64,000 nucleotides of DNA, taken from the NCBI RefSeq assembly GCF_927312905.1, contig NZ_CAKMHQ010000024.1, forward strand, positions 1 to 64,000, read 5' to 3'. The stretch's first letter is position 1; each line of letters starts with the position of its first letter. Positions 8,366 to 17,300 of this stretch are shown here, piece after piece. The notes beneath the pieces were generated by a model. The model was not told the origin of the DNA and ran no database searches. It saw only the letters and a program-made list of their open reading frames with translations. This DNA is from Candidatus Nitrotoga sp. 1052. Its GTDB lineage: Bacteria; Pseudomonadota; Gammaproteobacteria; Burkholderiales; Gallionellaceae. A program made the translations under genes and the position numbers.

Positions 8366-9580
8366 TTAATTATTCTCCATGGTAATAAAATTTTCTCTTG
8401 CAGGTTTCCACTCATGCTCTAAACGGCATAAGCCATAATCGCGGGTTTGTCCGGTTACCCGCACTGTAGTATTCACCGTATCAAAAAGCCGCAAGCCTTC
8501 CGGATCCATGGCATGCGCGCGAATGGTATATTTTCCCGGTAATAACTGAAGATTGGAAAAACGAACACAAAAACCAAATTGCGAAGGAGCAATTTTATTT
8601 GGAAGATACGCAGTTTCGTTTGAATGAGTACCATAAATAGATGTTCCATCAACCCGGGCGACGCCAAACAGAATCACTGGCGGCCGATCATCCGGAGAAT
8701 GCACTACCCCACAAAGGTGCAATATCCCCCCCATTTCAACCACTGTAGTTACCGCACCCAGATCATTTTCCAACCAAAGTTTGCGAATTTGGTATATCCC
8801 GCTCGGCTGCACCACACTTTCCATATGCGCAGCTTTGCTATTTTTTTCTTCATGGTAGGTCAAATATTCTCGCGTCACGTCGAAGCTGTTGCCATACATA
8901 TGCAACTTCCCATCATGAATCCATACCGCTTTCTGGCACAGGGTCTGGATGTGGAACATGCTGTGCGAGCATAACAGCAATGTCCCGCCTTGACTCAAGT
9001 AGCCTTCGATCCAGCGAATGCATTTTTTCTGGAACGACTCATCGCCCACAGCCAGCACTTCGTCAGTAATCAGGATATCCGGTTGCATGGCGGTTGCCAC
9101 GGCAAACCCCAGCCGCACCACCATGCCGGACGAGTAATGCTTGATTGGTTCCGCAATATGGGAACCGATATCGGCGAATTCAATTATGGAATCCAGCTTG
9201 CTGTCGATTTCTGCGTTGCTCATACCCATCAGTGCGGCCGCTAGGTGAATGTTTTCCAGACCGCTATATTCGGGGTGGAAGCCGCTGCCCAGCTCCAGCA
9301 ACGCGCCAATACGGCCATTTACCACCACTCGGCCGGTGGAGGGCTTGACCACACCGGCGATGATTTTCAAAAGCGTCGATTTACCAGCACCATTTTCGCC
9401 GATCAGGCCAAGCGACTCACCTGCTTTCAGTTCCAGGTTAACCCCCTGCAACGCGCAGAAATGAGGCACCTCGCCACGCTTGAAGAGCAAGGCCGCAATC
9501 GTGCGCAACCGGTTACCGCCAGTGGCTACGCTGGGATAATTCTTGCCGATGTTGCTTAGGCTGATAAGTGGTATTTGCAC
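8366..9580 (-). CDS. wzt: polysaccharide ABC exporter ATPase with C-terminal carbohydrate-binding domain (Wzt type)
   Basis: ATPase of an ABC-2 polysaccharide/O-antigen exporter. The nucleotide-binding domain has Walker [10 protein letters not shown] at 61-69, signature YSSGM at 149-153 and Walker [13 protein letters not shown] at about 169-180. Residues about 250-404 form an extra beta-rich domain like the Wzt C-terminal domain that recognises the modified end of the glycan before export. The 404-residue length fits this two-domain architecture. The start is GTG at 9580. Its permease partner lies directly upstream on the same strand, with a 75-base gap. Confidence 0.85.
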   Translation of the reverse strand: MQIPLISLSNIGKNYPSVATGGNRLRTIAALLFKRGEVPHFCALQGVNLELKAGESLGLIGENGAGKSTLLKIIAGVVKPSTGRVVVNGRIGALLELGSGFHPEYSGLENIHLAAALMGMSNAEIDSKLDSIIEFADIGSHIAEPIKHYSSGMVVRLGFAVATAMQPDILITDEVLAVGDESFQKKCIRWIEGYLSQGGTLLLCSHSMFHIQTLCQKAVWIHDGKLHMYGNSFDVTREYLTYHEEKNSKAAHMESVVQPSGIYQIRKLWLENDLGAVTTVVEMGGILHLCGVVHSPDDRPPVILFGVARVDGTSIYGTHSNETAYLPNKIAPSQFGFCVRFSNLQLLPGKYTIRAHAMDPEGLRLFDTVNTTVRVTGQTRDYGLCRLEHEWKPARENFITMENN

Positions 9581-9655
9581 AATATTCGTGTCTGTTACAA
9601 ATTAGAAGGAATTGTAATTTGGAGAGGATGGTCATGTTACCTATTCATTCACGCA

Positions 9656-10444
9656 CTAAATAAAATCCTCAAAATAGGGTGACAAGCGATTAAAGAACCA
9701 ACGCCCGACCAAAAAAATCAACAAACTACCAGCCAGCATTAGCATATCCTGCCAGCCGATCTGACTATTGCCAGTCATCAATAGCTCGCGAATTCTGGTA
9801 ATAAAAAATGATAGTGGATTCAATGCAATGACTTGCTGTATCTGCTGCGGCACCAGGCTGGCCGGATAAAGAACGGGGGTGGCGTAGAACCAGATCATGA
9901 ACAGCGGGGTAAGAAAGTGCTCAACATCCTTGAGCAGCACTTGCAAGGCAGCAAGAATGAGCGCCAGGCCGCTGGTAAATAATAGCTGCATGCAAAATAG
10001 CAGCAATACCAGCGGCAGAGCTGAAAAGTGCAGCTCATTGCCTGTGAACGCAAGCACCGCGAGCACCAATAGAAAACCAACCACATGGACGGCATAAGTG
10101 GAAAGAACCGCACCGTACACCAGCAGCTCGTGCGGGAAGGCGACCTTCTTGATAAGGCCCCCGCCATTTTGCACTGCCAGCGCACCACGCTGCGTACCTT
10201 CTTGAAAGCATAACCACGGCCATAGCGCTACCGCAACAAACAGGATAAAGCTGTGGCCTTCCAGCTCAGGAAATTTCACCTTGAAAATAGCTGTGAATAC
10301 CACCGCATACACTGCCAGCAGCGCCAGCGGGTGTAGCAGCGCCCAGAAAATTCCGCTGACGCTGCCCACATAACGGCTTTTAATCTCTCGTGATAGAAAA
10401 TTAAGCAGCAGCCAGCGGAACGGCCACAGATTTCTTATCTGCAT
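9656..10444 (-). CDS. wzm: polysaccharide ABC exporter permease (Wzm type)
   Basis: A 262-residue integral membrane protein with about six transmembrane segments and the ABC-2 permease pattern (REIKSRYVGSVSGIFWALLHPL near the N-terminus, NPLSFFITRIRELL near the C-terminus). It forms the inner-membrane channel for the ATPase encoded downstream and exports O-antigen-like or exopolysaccharide chains. It starts three bases after the isomerase gene ends, so the two are probably co-transcribed. No glycosyltransferases lie inside this cluster, so the glycan must be made elsewhere. Confidence 0.87.
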   Translation of the reverse strand: MQIRNLWPFRWLLLNFLSREIKSRYVGSVSGIFWALLHPLALLAVYAVVFTAIFKVKFPELEGHSFILFVAVALWPWLCFQEGTQRGALAVQNGGGLIKKVAFPHELLVYGAVLSTYAVHVVGFLLVLAVLAFTGNELHFSALPLVLLLFCMQLLFTSGLALILAALQVLLKDVEHFLTPLFMIWFYATPVLYPASLVPQQIQQVIALNPLSFFITRIRELLMTGNSQIGWQDMLMLAGSLLIFLVGRWFFNRLSPYFEDFI

Positions 10445-10447
10445 GGA

Positions 10448-11392
10448 TTAATGCTTTGCGGCCTCGGGCTTGTTTTTTTCTGATGGTTTAACGTCACTTG
10501 ATTTCGCATCAGGGTTTGTCCAGAAGCGATTGACGGCCTCTTCATTCAATTTCAGCGACGGATCGGTCAGTATCCCACCGACTAGCGTTTTACGGTATTC
10601 GTTCAAATATTTTTCGCGCTCACCCTGTACAATTCTTTCCTTTACCTCTTCAAACGAACGCACCAGCTTTGGTTTTTTTTCATGAAGCTGAATGATGTGA
10701 TAGCCAAAAATTGTCTTCACCGGTTCGCTGATATCGCCTGGCGCGCTAATGGCAAAAGCCGCGTCGGAGAATGGCTTGACCATTTTCCCTTCTTCAAAAA
10801 AACCAAGATCGCCCTTGTTCCCTTTAGCGCTTGGATCATCAGAGTATTCCAGCGCTAGCTCTTCAAATTTTTTGCCACCAACTGCCTGCTCGCGAACTTG
10901 CTTGATGCGCTGCAGCGCTTCTTCCGGTGTACGATTTTTAGTATCTACCAGAATATGGGAAACACGCACTTTTGTTGGCACAGTATATTTTTCGATATCA
11001 ACCTGGTACATCTCGCGGGCACGTGCGTCAAAGTTGGGTATCTTAACTTCCTTGGCGATACGATTGATTTGTTCCTGCGCCAGCAGTTTGTCAGCTGCCA
11101 TTTCAATCTGTTTGCCCATCACAGGTTCGCGATCAATTCCGGCACTGCGCGCCTGGGCAGCCAGCGTCTTGTTGATTAGCAGGTTTTCCAGCAATTTGGC
11201 GATGCGGGCCTTGCTTGCTAGCACCTCCGCGCGATGTTCTGGCGGAATGCGCATCAGGTCCGCCTCAAAATCCAGGCTCGTAATTCTGATTTTTTCGGAC
11301 TCGATTAATACTTGTTCCACACTTAACGCCGGAGCAGTGCAGCAAACCATCACGGCTAGCGCCGCGTACTGCTTTAACAACATACGACTCAT
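10448..11392 (-). CDS. parvulin-type peptidyl-prolyl cis-trans isomerase (SurA/PrsA-like)
   Basis: An exported isomerase/chaperone of 314 residues. The N-terminal signal sequence (LLKQYAALAVMVCCTAPALS) is followed by a helical SurA-N-like part. A single parvulin domain lies at about 135-235 (KVRVSHILVDTKNRTPEEA to FGYHIIQLHEKKP), with a charged C-terminal tail. ATG at 11392 is preferred because GAGGA sits eight bases upstream; in-frame ATG 11401 and TTG 11407 are too close to that site. The direct abutment to wzm suggests a role in the biogenesis of the polysaccharide export machinery. Related isomerases (EpsD type) occur in exopolysaccharide loci. Confidence 0.8.
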   Translation of the reverse strand: MSRMLLKQYAALAVMVCCTAPALSVEQVLIESEKIRITSLDFEADLMRIPPEHRAEVLASKARIAKLLENLLINKTLAAQARSAGIDREPVMGKQIEMAADKLLAQEQINRIAKEVKIPNFDARAREMYQVDIEKYTVPTKVRVSHILVDTKNRTPEEALQRIKQVREQAVGGKKFEELALEYSDDPSAKGNKGDLGFFEEGKMVKPFSDAAFAISAPGDISEPVKTIFGYHIIQLHEKKPKLVRSFEEVKERIVQGEREKYLNEYRKTLVGGILTDPSLKLNEEAVNRFWTNPDAKSSDVKPSEKNKPEAAKH

Positions 11393-11415
11393 TAGTTTCA
11401 TCCTCAAGATAAATT

Positions 11416-11454
11416 CAAAAAAATAAAAACTCCCCCATCTTTAAGATGGGGGAG
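11416..11454 (-). terminator. intrinsic terminator
   Basis: Perfect 10 bp GC-rich stem (11430-11439 with 11445-11454) and a five-base loop. On the minus strand a T-rich tract follows, covering 11416-11429. It ends the transcript of the Ig-like protein gene and separates it from the isomerase gene. Confidence 0.85.
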
Positions 11455-11488
11455 AGAGAACATAAACACGTTCAGGCTTGGTTGAAAC

Positions 11489-12136
11489 TTACCAAGGATT
11501 AGGTAAATGGATTTGATTAGGCTTGCCAGCTTGTATCACTTTAAGATAAGCCATATAACCCACCGGTTCAACCTTCCCATTATGTGGAATATAATTTATT
11601 GTTTCGAAAGCATAATTCCACGTTCTAATGTCTGAAAGAGGGGATTTTGATGTCGGCGGGACTGTTCTGGTACCAGGTGTCGAGCTTGGTGTCGAGCTTG
11701 CTGCCGTGACTGTAATATCTGCTGAAGCTGTATTCCCTGTTCCAACACCATTTGTACCGGTAACCGAATAAGTAGTTGTGCTCGCCGGGTAAACATTGCC
11801 AGCACTACCTGTAAAGTTGGTGCCAACCCATACGTAGGAAGTGGCAGCAGGGCTGCAATTTGCAATCAACATGGAAGACGCGCCTGCACTAATTGTGGCG
11901 GGTGACGCAGTAAGTGTGCATGTCGGCGCTGTGGTAGGAGTTGGAGCTGGTCCTGTGTCTGCGCAGGTTACCGTCAGATTGCCGCTGGAATCGGCGCTAT
12001 AACCAGTATAAGAAGAACATGTATTTCCCGTTACTCCGGACAGTACTACCGTACCAGCAAGAGCTGATCCCGAATCGGCTATCATAAATGCCAAAACTAA
12101 AATTGCGGTCTTTGTGTTCATCAATTTCAAATTCAT
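11489..12136 (-). CDS. secreted protein with one bacterial Ig-like domain
   Basis: A 215-residue protein of unknown function. A signal peptide covers about residues 1-28 (VLAFMIADSGSALA). A Ser/Thr/Cys-bearing stretch, a short Pro/Thr linker and one Ig-like repeat follow (CTLTASPATISAGASSMLIANC to TYSVTGTNGVGTG). A second Ser/Thr/Pro linker and a hydrophilic tail finish the protein. The two Ig-domain cysteines could form a disulfide. ATG at 12136 has GGAG six bases upstream. It lies between a terminator and a member of the repeated secreted family, close to the type II secretion operon, so it is a candidate secreted or surface protein. That location is inference. Confidence 0.7.
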   Translation of the reverse strand: MNLKLMNTKTAILVLAFMIADSGSALAGTVVLSGVTGNTCSSYTGYSADSSGNLTVTCADTGPAPTPTTAPTCTLTASPATISAGASSMLIANCSPAATSYVWVGTNFTGSAGNVYPASTTTYSVTGTNGVGTGNTASADITVTAASSTPSSTPGTRTVPPTSKSPLSDIRTWNYAFETINYIPHNGKVEPVGYMAYLKVIQAGKPNQIHLPNPW

Positions 12137-12491
12137 AATAATCTCCAATTATAGAGTTTAACTACCAGTTCGCAATCGCGTTTACATGAAAACGAGGAGC
12201 GCTATTGCGTGGGTTGTGAAAATATAACAAACTTTTGATTCAAAAAAATTCATTTCAAATCGTACTCCCTAGCTACTTTGCACAATATAGGCCATAACTT
12301 ACAGTAGCAAGTCTATTCCGCTGGATGGTAATAATACGGGAATGAATGGCGATTCCCTGCAAAAATTCTCTGGAATGCTTTTATATTTTATATACATAAC
12401 ATTTATTAATGAAAAACGGGAGCGGAATTTCTTCGCACCCCCGTTTAAACCAACACGCTAACATGCTACGCGTTGCTTCACCAGTAAAGAC
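12137..12491. other. intergenic region with terminator
   Basis: About 355 AT-rich bases between two same-strand secreted-protein genes. Apart from the terminator at 12411-12446 I see nothing definite. The presence of the terminator implies that the Ig-like gene downstream has its own promoter in this stretch. Confidence 0.5.
12411..12446 (-). terminator. probable intrinsic terminator
   Basis: An interrupted GC-rich stem on the minus strand (AAACGGG with CCCGTTT outside, GCG with CGC inside) is followed directly by TTTTT. It lies about 45 bases after the stop of the secreted paralogue gene at 12492. Confidence 0.7.
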
Positions 12492-13985
12492 TTAGTTAAC
12501 TGCTGATATTGCAGTCGTATACTTATGAACGAAATTGCCGCCGTATGTTGCCAAAATTCCAGGCGCCGCATTCTGATTGATGAAATCTTGCAACATGAAA
12601 CCAACGGTAGGCAAACCGATATAGGTATCGCCATCAAAGCTTGTTAACAATTGGGAAGCTTCTGTTGGATTATTTAACCCATTGCCATCGGTTTGTCCAT
12701 TAGCGACGACTATTCCAGTAGCGTTAAAGGCCATCCGCAGCCATCCATTTTGGAAGTTAACTGGAACATTGACTTCGTTGACCGAACCCAACAAGTGACT
12801 GTCGTTAAACGTCACAACGGTTGTTTCCCAGCACAGGGCCGTGCCGCCGCCTGGTGCCGGTGGAGAGAAGTCACGGACGGTGATGTTACCCTCTTCGCGG
12901 TCCCAGTAGCTCAGACTAACTGGTTCGCACGCGCCATTAAGCCAGAATTTGTGGGTAAATGGACTAAACAGTTGAGTGGCGTCCCCCGACAATGCCGGGT
13001 TATGAACAGGAACATTGTATCGCTTGGTCGGCATTGTTACCACCCAGTCGGTGCCGGACAGGGTTGCATTATCCAGAACAAACTCGTTGATGATATTGTT
13101 ATGCATCAGCAACGCGCTGACAGTGCTGTCACCGCTAAGCCAAGTGCTGGTCACGGTCCCGCCATTGTTGAATACTACGCTGGTAAGATCCGCGAATGTC
13201 AGATCCGGGAAAATGCTGCCAGGAGGATTCCAGATATTCTGGACTTGAGGTGGTGCGAAGTTATCCAACGCAACTGGGTCATAGCCAAAATCAGTTCCAC
13301 CTGCAACACCTATCAGAGAAGCTGTTCCAGCCAAGCCACCGGTTGACGGATTGGCTCTAGCTGATTGACCACCCACTATCAGAACGCTAGAAGGGCCCAT
13401 ATCCATGCTTGCAGCCTGAACCACTGCGCAATTAGCCGGCACACCACTGACGTGAGTTACAGCTGTATTGATTGCGGTATTTGTAATTGTGCCCATTTCG
13501 ATAATTTCAAAATAGCCTTCGCGGGTACGATCCAAGGATTGGGTCTCGCCATCTCCACCACTTTGTTGAATACCTTCAAGATTAGCGCCGGAATACGCGA
13601 AGTTCACGAACTCCTTACCACCAGCTGGAATCGCAGGGGCAGTGCATGACTTGTCGGCGGTAACAAGCTTTGCGCCGGTACCGGTGTTTACAACCGCAGC
13701 AGTCCACATGTCATGCGGGGACAGATAGAGGTTAAAGTCAAGTACTTCGCGGCTGTTCTTGCCTTCGGTGAAACGCACTTTTACGGCTTTGGAAGAAGCA
13801 GTAGTGTTCACTACGGACAGATATGTATCCGTTCCGGCGCGAGTGGTGTAGTACGGATAAATCAGAACCTGACCTAAACCGTTTGAATTTATATTTACAG
13901 CAGCACTTGCTGTATTTGCGATACCAACCGAGCTTACCGCCGCTACCAAAGCAAGATACAGTGATTTTCTTTTAAATTTTTGCAT
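12492..13985 (-). CDS. secreted paralogous protein, copy 1 of 4 in the window
   Basis: A 497-residue exported protein of unknown function. The signal peptide is about residues 1-28 (ALVAAVSSVGIANTASAA). The mature start, GQVLIYPYYTTRAG, is followed by a conserved N-terminal half (TYLSVVNTT, VRFTEGKNSREVLDF, LSPHDMWTAAVVN, REGYFEIIEMGTI). A variable middle and a conserved tail, GFMLQDFINQNAAPGILATYGG, complete it. Three closely related copies lie at 53659-58304; this one is clearly more divergent. ATG at 13985 has AAGGAG nine bases upstream behind a 200-base AT-rich leader. The fold looks beta-rich. The location beside type II secretion genes suggests possible export to the cell surface, but nothing proves it. 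Confidence 0.75.
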   Translation of the reverse strand: MQKFKRKSLYLALVAAVSSVGIANTASAAVNINSNGLGQVLIYPYYTTRAGTDTYLSVVNTTASSKAVKVRFTEGKNSREVLDFNLYLSPHDMWTAAVVNTGTGAKLVTADKSCTAPAIPAGGKEFVNFAYSGANLEGIQQSGGDGETQSLDRTREGYFEIIEMGTITNTAINTAVTHVSGVPANCAVVQAASMDMGPSSVLIVGGQSARANPSTGGLAGTASLIGVAGGTDFGYDPVALDNFAPPQVQNIWNPPGSIFPDLTFADLTSVVFNNGGTVTSTWLSGDSTVSALLMHNNIINEFVLDNATLSGTDWVVTMPTKRYNVPVHNPALSGDATQLFSPFTHKFWLNGACEPVSLSYWDREEGNITVRDFSPPAPGGGTALCWETTVVTFNDSHLLGSVNEVNVPVNFQNGWLRMAFNATGIVVANGQTDGNGLNNPTEASQLLTSFDGDTYIGLPTVGFMLQDFINQNAAPGILATYGGNFVHKYTTAISAVN

Positions 13986-14187
13986 TATCGCTAGACTCCT
14001 TAATATTTTATTACGAAATGTTGAAAGTTTGACTTCTAAAAAGTTTTTACTTTTATAAAGTATTACTTCAATAATTACTACAGTCGACTTTAGAAATTAC
14101 TGCGATGTTATTGTATATCATAGTTGTTTCATTTTACAAGTGATTTTTTATACACATAATCCTCCTATTTAAATCCATAACTACAAA

Positions 14188-14601
14188 TCATCTACGCGGC
14201 GCGAACCACCATTTCCCGTCTTGACGCAACCAATTCTCGTCCAGACGGGTCTCAAGTGATTTAATATCACGGTAGCTATACTCAATTGCCATTAACACCT
14301 TACACTGGTCTTGCTCGCATGAAACAGAATCCACATTTGCTTTTTTCCAAATGCCACCACGGATTTTAGCTTTATATAAATCCAGCGACATAACATCACG
14401 CGTGCCCGGACTCAGATAACTATATGCTTTGGCGAAGTCACCTTTTATCAAGGCTTCCCAGCGAGCAGCGGCCAGATCGGCAACCATTTTTTGCGGATCA
14501 ACTTGCGCTGATGATGTTGAACCACCACCCAATCCCGCACAACCTATCATTCCAATACTCAGAATAAGCGCAGCCACACCCCGTTGCAATTTAAAAGCCA
14601 T
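14188..14601 (-). CDS. small predicted lipoprotein
   Basis: A 137-residue protein with a lipoprotein signal: a basic N-terminus, a hydrophobic stretch and the lipobox-like SIGMIGC with the lipidated cysteine at about residue 21. The mature part (MVADLAAARWEALIKGDFAKAYSYLSPGTRD to the end) has the helix-rich start of an NTF2-like or DUF-type small domain, ending in W-W-F-A-P-R-R. Function is unknown. I prefer ATG at 14601; an in-frame TTG at 14634 would extend it. It precedes the repeated secreted protein gene on the same strand. Confidence 0.65.
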   Translation of the reverse strand: MAFKLQRGVAALILSIGMIGCAGLGGGSTSSAQVDPQKMVADLAAARWEALIKGDFAKAYSYLSPGTRDVMSLDLYKAKIRGGIWKKANVDSVSCEQDQCKVLMAIEYSYRDIKSLETRLDENWLRQDGKWWFAPRR

Positions 14602-14982
14602 TCTGCATATCCGTTTTTTCAAAAGCTCACCCAAAATATCTATGTTTTTATATTTTGGCTATAGTCACTCTTGCGTTAATAAGCTGTCAAGGACAATCTA
14701 AATTCTTTCGCTATGTTGTCTCTTTTTTACAACATAGCGAAATTGAAAAATAAATTGATCTAGCAATTCTGTTATCACTAGATTGTTTATTGGTTCTGAT
14801 ATTCAATAATGTGTTACCTAAAATTTATCTACGCAATCTTCTGTTCAAATTAAATCTGCCAATTAAAAATGAACAGAAACTCACTTTTCGTATCTCATTT
14901 ATATTTATCTTGCATATCACTTTACGGCAAGGTGTAGAAATACTTTAGGGCATTCCAAGGTTTTCCTAATACAAACGGGAAG
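14602..14982. other. AT-rich intergenic region with a 14 bp perfect hairpin
   Basis: About 380 bases between the secretin gene end and the lipoprotein gene. A perfect 14 bp stem (14706-14719 with 14729-14742) has a 9-base loop that is T-rich on the plus strand. No T-tract follows on either strand. It could mark the 3' end of the secretion operon, but it lies about 240 bases past the secretin stop. I see nothing else. Confidence 0.5.
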
Positions 14983-17247
14983 CTACCTGTATAAAGGAGC
15001 TTGTTTCACTTGCTTGTCCATTTGCTTAGGTATGTCGCCAGGCTTCCCAACCCTTTCCAAAAGTTCATTCAATCCGGCAGGCTTCTTTGGCATGTCGTTA
15101 GACTTTCCGAAATTTTCCAAAAGATCGCCTAAGCCGCTAAGTTTTTTGCGGAATTCTTCGCTGACATCATGCGCCTGCTGGTTATTAGCCACCAAACGCG
15201 GGGTAATCAGAAGGACCAGTTCGGTGCGGTTATTAGCAAAGGTCTGGGCACCGAACAATCCACCGATGAACGGAATTTTCGACAGGTACGGCAACCCGCT
15301 GCTTGCTCTGGTATTGTTATCTGTAATTAATCCGCCCAATACCATGGTTTCGCCGGATTTAACCACCACCGTGGTTTTTACTGCACGCTTGCTGATGGTA
15401 GGCGAATTAATCGAAGATGTTGTGGTTATGGAAGCAGCACTGACCTCTTGATTGATATCCATCGTAACTTGGCCACCGGCATTGATGCGCGGTGTAACCG
15501 TTAACAGAATTCCGGTATCAATGTACTGAATTGAAGCAATAAGCCCTGTGACGGAGCCTAAAACAGACTGGGTTTGACTGGTGACCGGCACCCGATCGCC
15601 GACCTGGATCTTGGCGGTCTGGTTGTCGGTGACCATTATATGCGGCGAGGAAATCACCTTGACGCGCGAATCGGTTGCCAACAGATTGAGTGCAGCGGCC
15701 ACCCCGCCCACTACATTCGAATTAGTCATCATATAGGAAAAACCGGGAGCCAATGCGCTAATCCCGGGGCCGCCAGTATCGAGCTTGCCGCTGCCGTGCC
15801 TTCCATTATTGAAGGCCCATTCCAGGCCAAATTTCAAATCACCCGATAGCGTTATCTCGGCGATGGTGACATCAATTAAAACCTGTCGCGGTGGCACATC
15901 AAGTTTGCGAATGGCGGTTTCTATTTTTTCGTAATTGGCTGGCGAGGCCAGAATCAACAGCGCATTGTTGTCCTTGTCGGCGATCACGCGAACATCTCCC
16001 TTAACCGCGACACTATCGCCAGCAGCCGCTTGTTGTTCCGGGGTTGCATCCGGGGGAGTTTCTGTCGACTTTACCTCTGCCGGAGCCAAACCTGGGGCAA
16101 GCGCAGGCGGGAGCGAAGTTGAGGCTGTTGATTTGCTGAATACATTGTTGAGCAACGCCGCCAGTTTCTCAGCCATTCCATTCTGTACCGGATAAACGAA
16201 CAAGCGCATGCCGCCAGCGGTTCCGCCGGTGTGATCCAAACGCTCAATCCAAATTTTTGCCTGCTCCAGATATTTCGGTTGCTGCGTGATTACCAGAATG
16301 GCATTAAGGCGCTCGATGGGTACCAGTTTCACAACTCCGGCCAACGGGCTTAGCGCCTGGGCGCCAAAGATTTTGCCGAGGTCAGCCACGGCGGTTTTCA
16401 CATCGACACTTTGCAGCGAGAACAAGGCGACTGACATACCTGACAGCCAATCCACATCGAACATGGCGATGGTATCCTGTAAATGTCGTAATTCGCGCTC
16501 GGTACCGGAAAGAATAATCAGGTTGCGTGCTTCATCGATACGCACGGCGTTCGCTTCGGTAACGAATGGCTCAAGAATCTTTACCATTTCCTTAGCGGCG
16601 ATAAATTTTAACGGCGCGATCTGAACGGTGTAACCGCGGCCGCCTTGCAATATTACCTTGTCGTCTCCCAGTTGCGGCGTGATCGAGCCGCGCGTGGCAG
16701 TAGCAGCCGGCACCACTTTGTAAATTCCCTCTTCCCTGATGATCGCTGCACCATTCATGCGCAGCAGGGTTTCCAGTGTTGGCAGCAAATCCTTTCGCTG
16801 AAGGGGGCTGCTGGTATGTAAATTGATTACTCCTTGCACCTTGGGATCAATGATGTAAGTTTCATTGAAGATATCGCCGACAATTGCTTTGACTACTTCG
16901 CGCAAGTCAGCACCCTCGAAATTGAGCATCATTTCGTCTCCTGCAGCTGGTTTGGCCGCGCTTGCAACTGGTGCCGGCGCATTGACAAATACTCCAGTGC
17001 CGGGATACAGCTTGACCTTCTCCGAACCACCGACGACAGCAAGTTTCTCCTCTTTCTTGTGCTTAGTCTCGGCATCGCTGATATTCCGCGTAATAAAATG
17101 CGGTTTCACGACCCCTTCGCTCTTCTTTTCATCAATTTTCTTCTCATCGCTCTTCTTTACTTCGAACGTCTTGAAAAAAGTAGCACACCCTCCCAGTAAA
17201 GGGAGCGTGATCGTAACAAGTATCAAACGCAGGTAAGTCTTATTCAT
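14983..17247 (-). CDS. gspD: type II secretion secretin GspD with lipobox
   Basis: Outer-membrane secretin forming the exit channel of the type II secretion system, 754 residues. The N-terminus (LILVTITLPLLGGC, Cys21, followed by Ala) reads as a lipoprotein signal. A Lys/Glu-rich linker precedes the N0/N1/N2/N3 periplasmic domains (MMLNFEGADLREVVKAIVGDI, IIDPKVQGVINL, then repeated KILEPFV and DLGKIF segments). The C-terminal secretin domain has VPVTSQTQSVLGSVTG and the LLITPRLV ending. ATG at 17247 has AAAGAGA five to six bases upstream. It is the last gene of the cluster. The lipobox resembles self-piloting liposecretins such as HxcQ, which would make a separate pilotin unnecessary. Confidence 0.88.
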   Translation of the reverse strand: MNKTYLRLILVTITLPLLGGCATFFKTFEVKKSDEKKIDEKKSEGVVKPHFITRNISDAETKHKKEEKLAVVGGSEKVKLYPGTGVFVNAPAPVASAAKPAAGDEMMLNFEGADLREVVKAIVGDIFNETYIIDPKVQGVINLHTSSPLQRKDLLPTLETLLRMNGAAIIREEGIYKVVPAATATRGSITPQLGDDKVILQGGRGYTVQIAPLKFIAAKEMVKILEPFVTEANAVRIDEARNLIILSGTERELRHLQDTIAMFDVDWLSGMSVALFSLQSVDVKTAVADLGKIFGAQALSPLAGVVKLVPIERLNAILVITQQPKYLEQAKIWIERLDHTGGTAGGMRLFVYPVQNGMAEKLAALLNNVFSKSTASTSLPPALAPGLAPAEVKSTETPPDATPEQQAAAGDSVAVKGDVRVIADKDNNALLILASPANYEKIETAIRKLDVPPRQVLIDVTIAEITLSGDLKFGLEWAFNNGRHGSGKLDTGGPGISALAPGFSYMMTNSNVVGGVAAALNLLATDSRVKVISSPHIMVTDNQTAKIQVGDRVPVTSQTQSVLGSVTGLIASIQYIDTGILLTVTPRINAGGQVTMDINQEVSAASITTTSSINSPTISKRAVKTTVVVKSGETMVLGGLITDNNTRASSGLPYLSKIPFIGGLFGAQTFANNRTELVLLITPRLVANNQQAHDVSEEFRKKLSGLGDLLENFGKSNDMPKKPAGLNELLERVGKPGDIPKQMDKQVKQAPLYR

Positions 17248-17300
17248 GCCGTTCTCTTTTCTGTGTAATAGCATATTGACTTCTCAATAGAAATTTTTTG

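Noticed and set aside
10749-11426. Long plus-strand frame (225 codons)
   Set aside because: Entirely antisense to the parvulin isomerase gene, with Ser/Arg/Leu-rich shadow composition.
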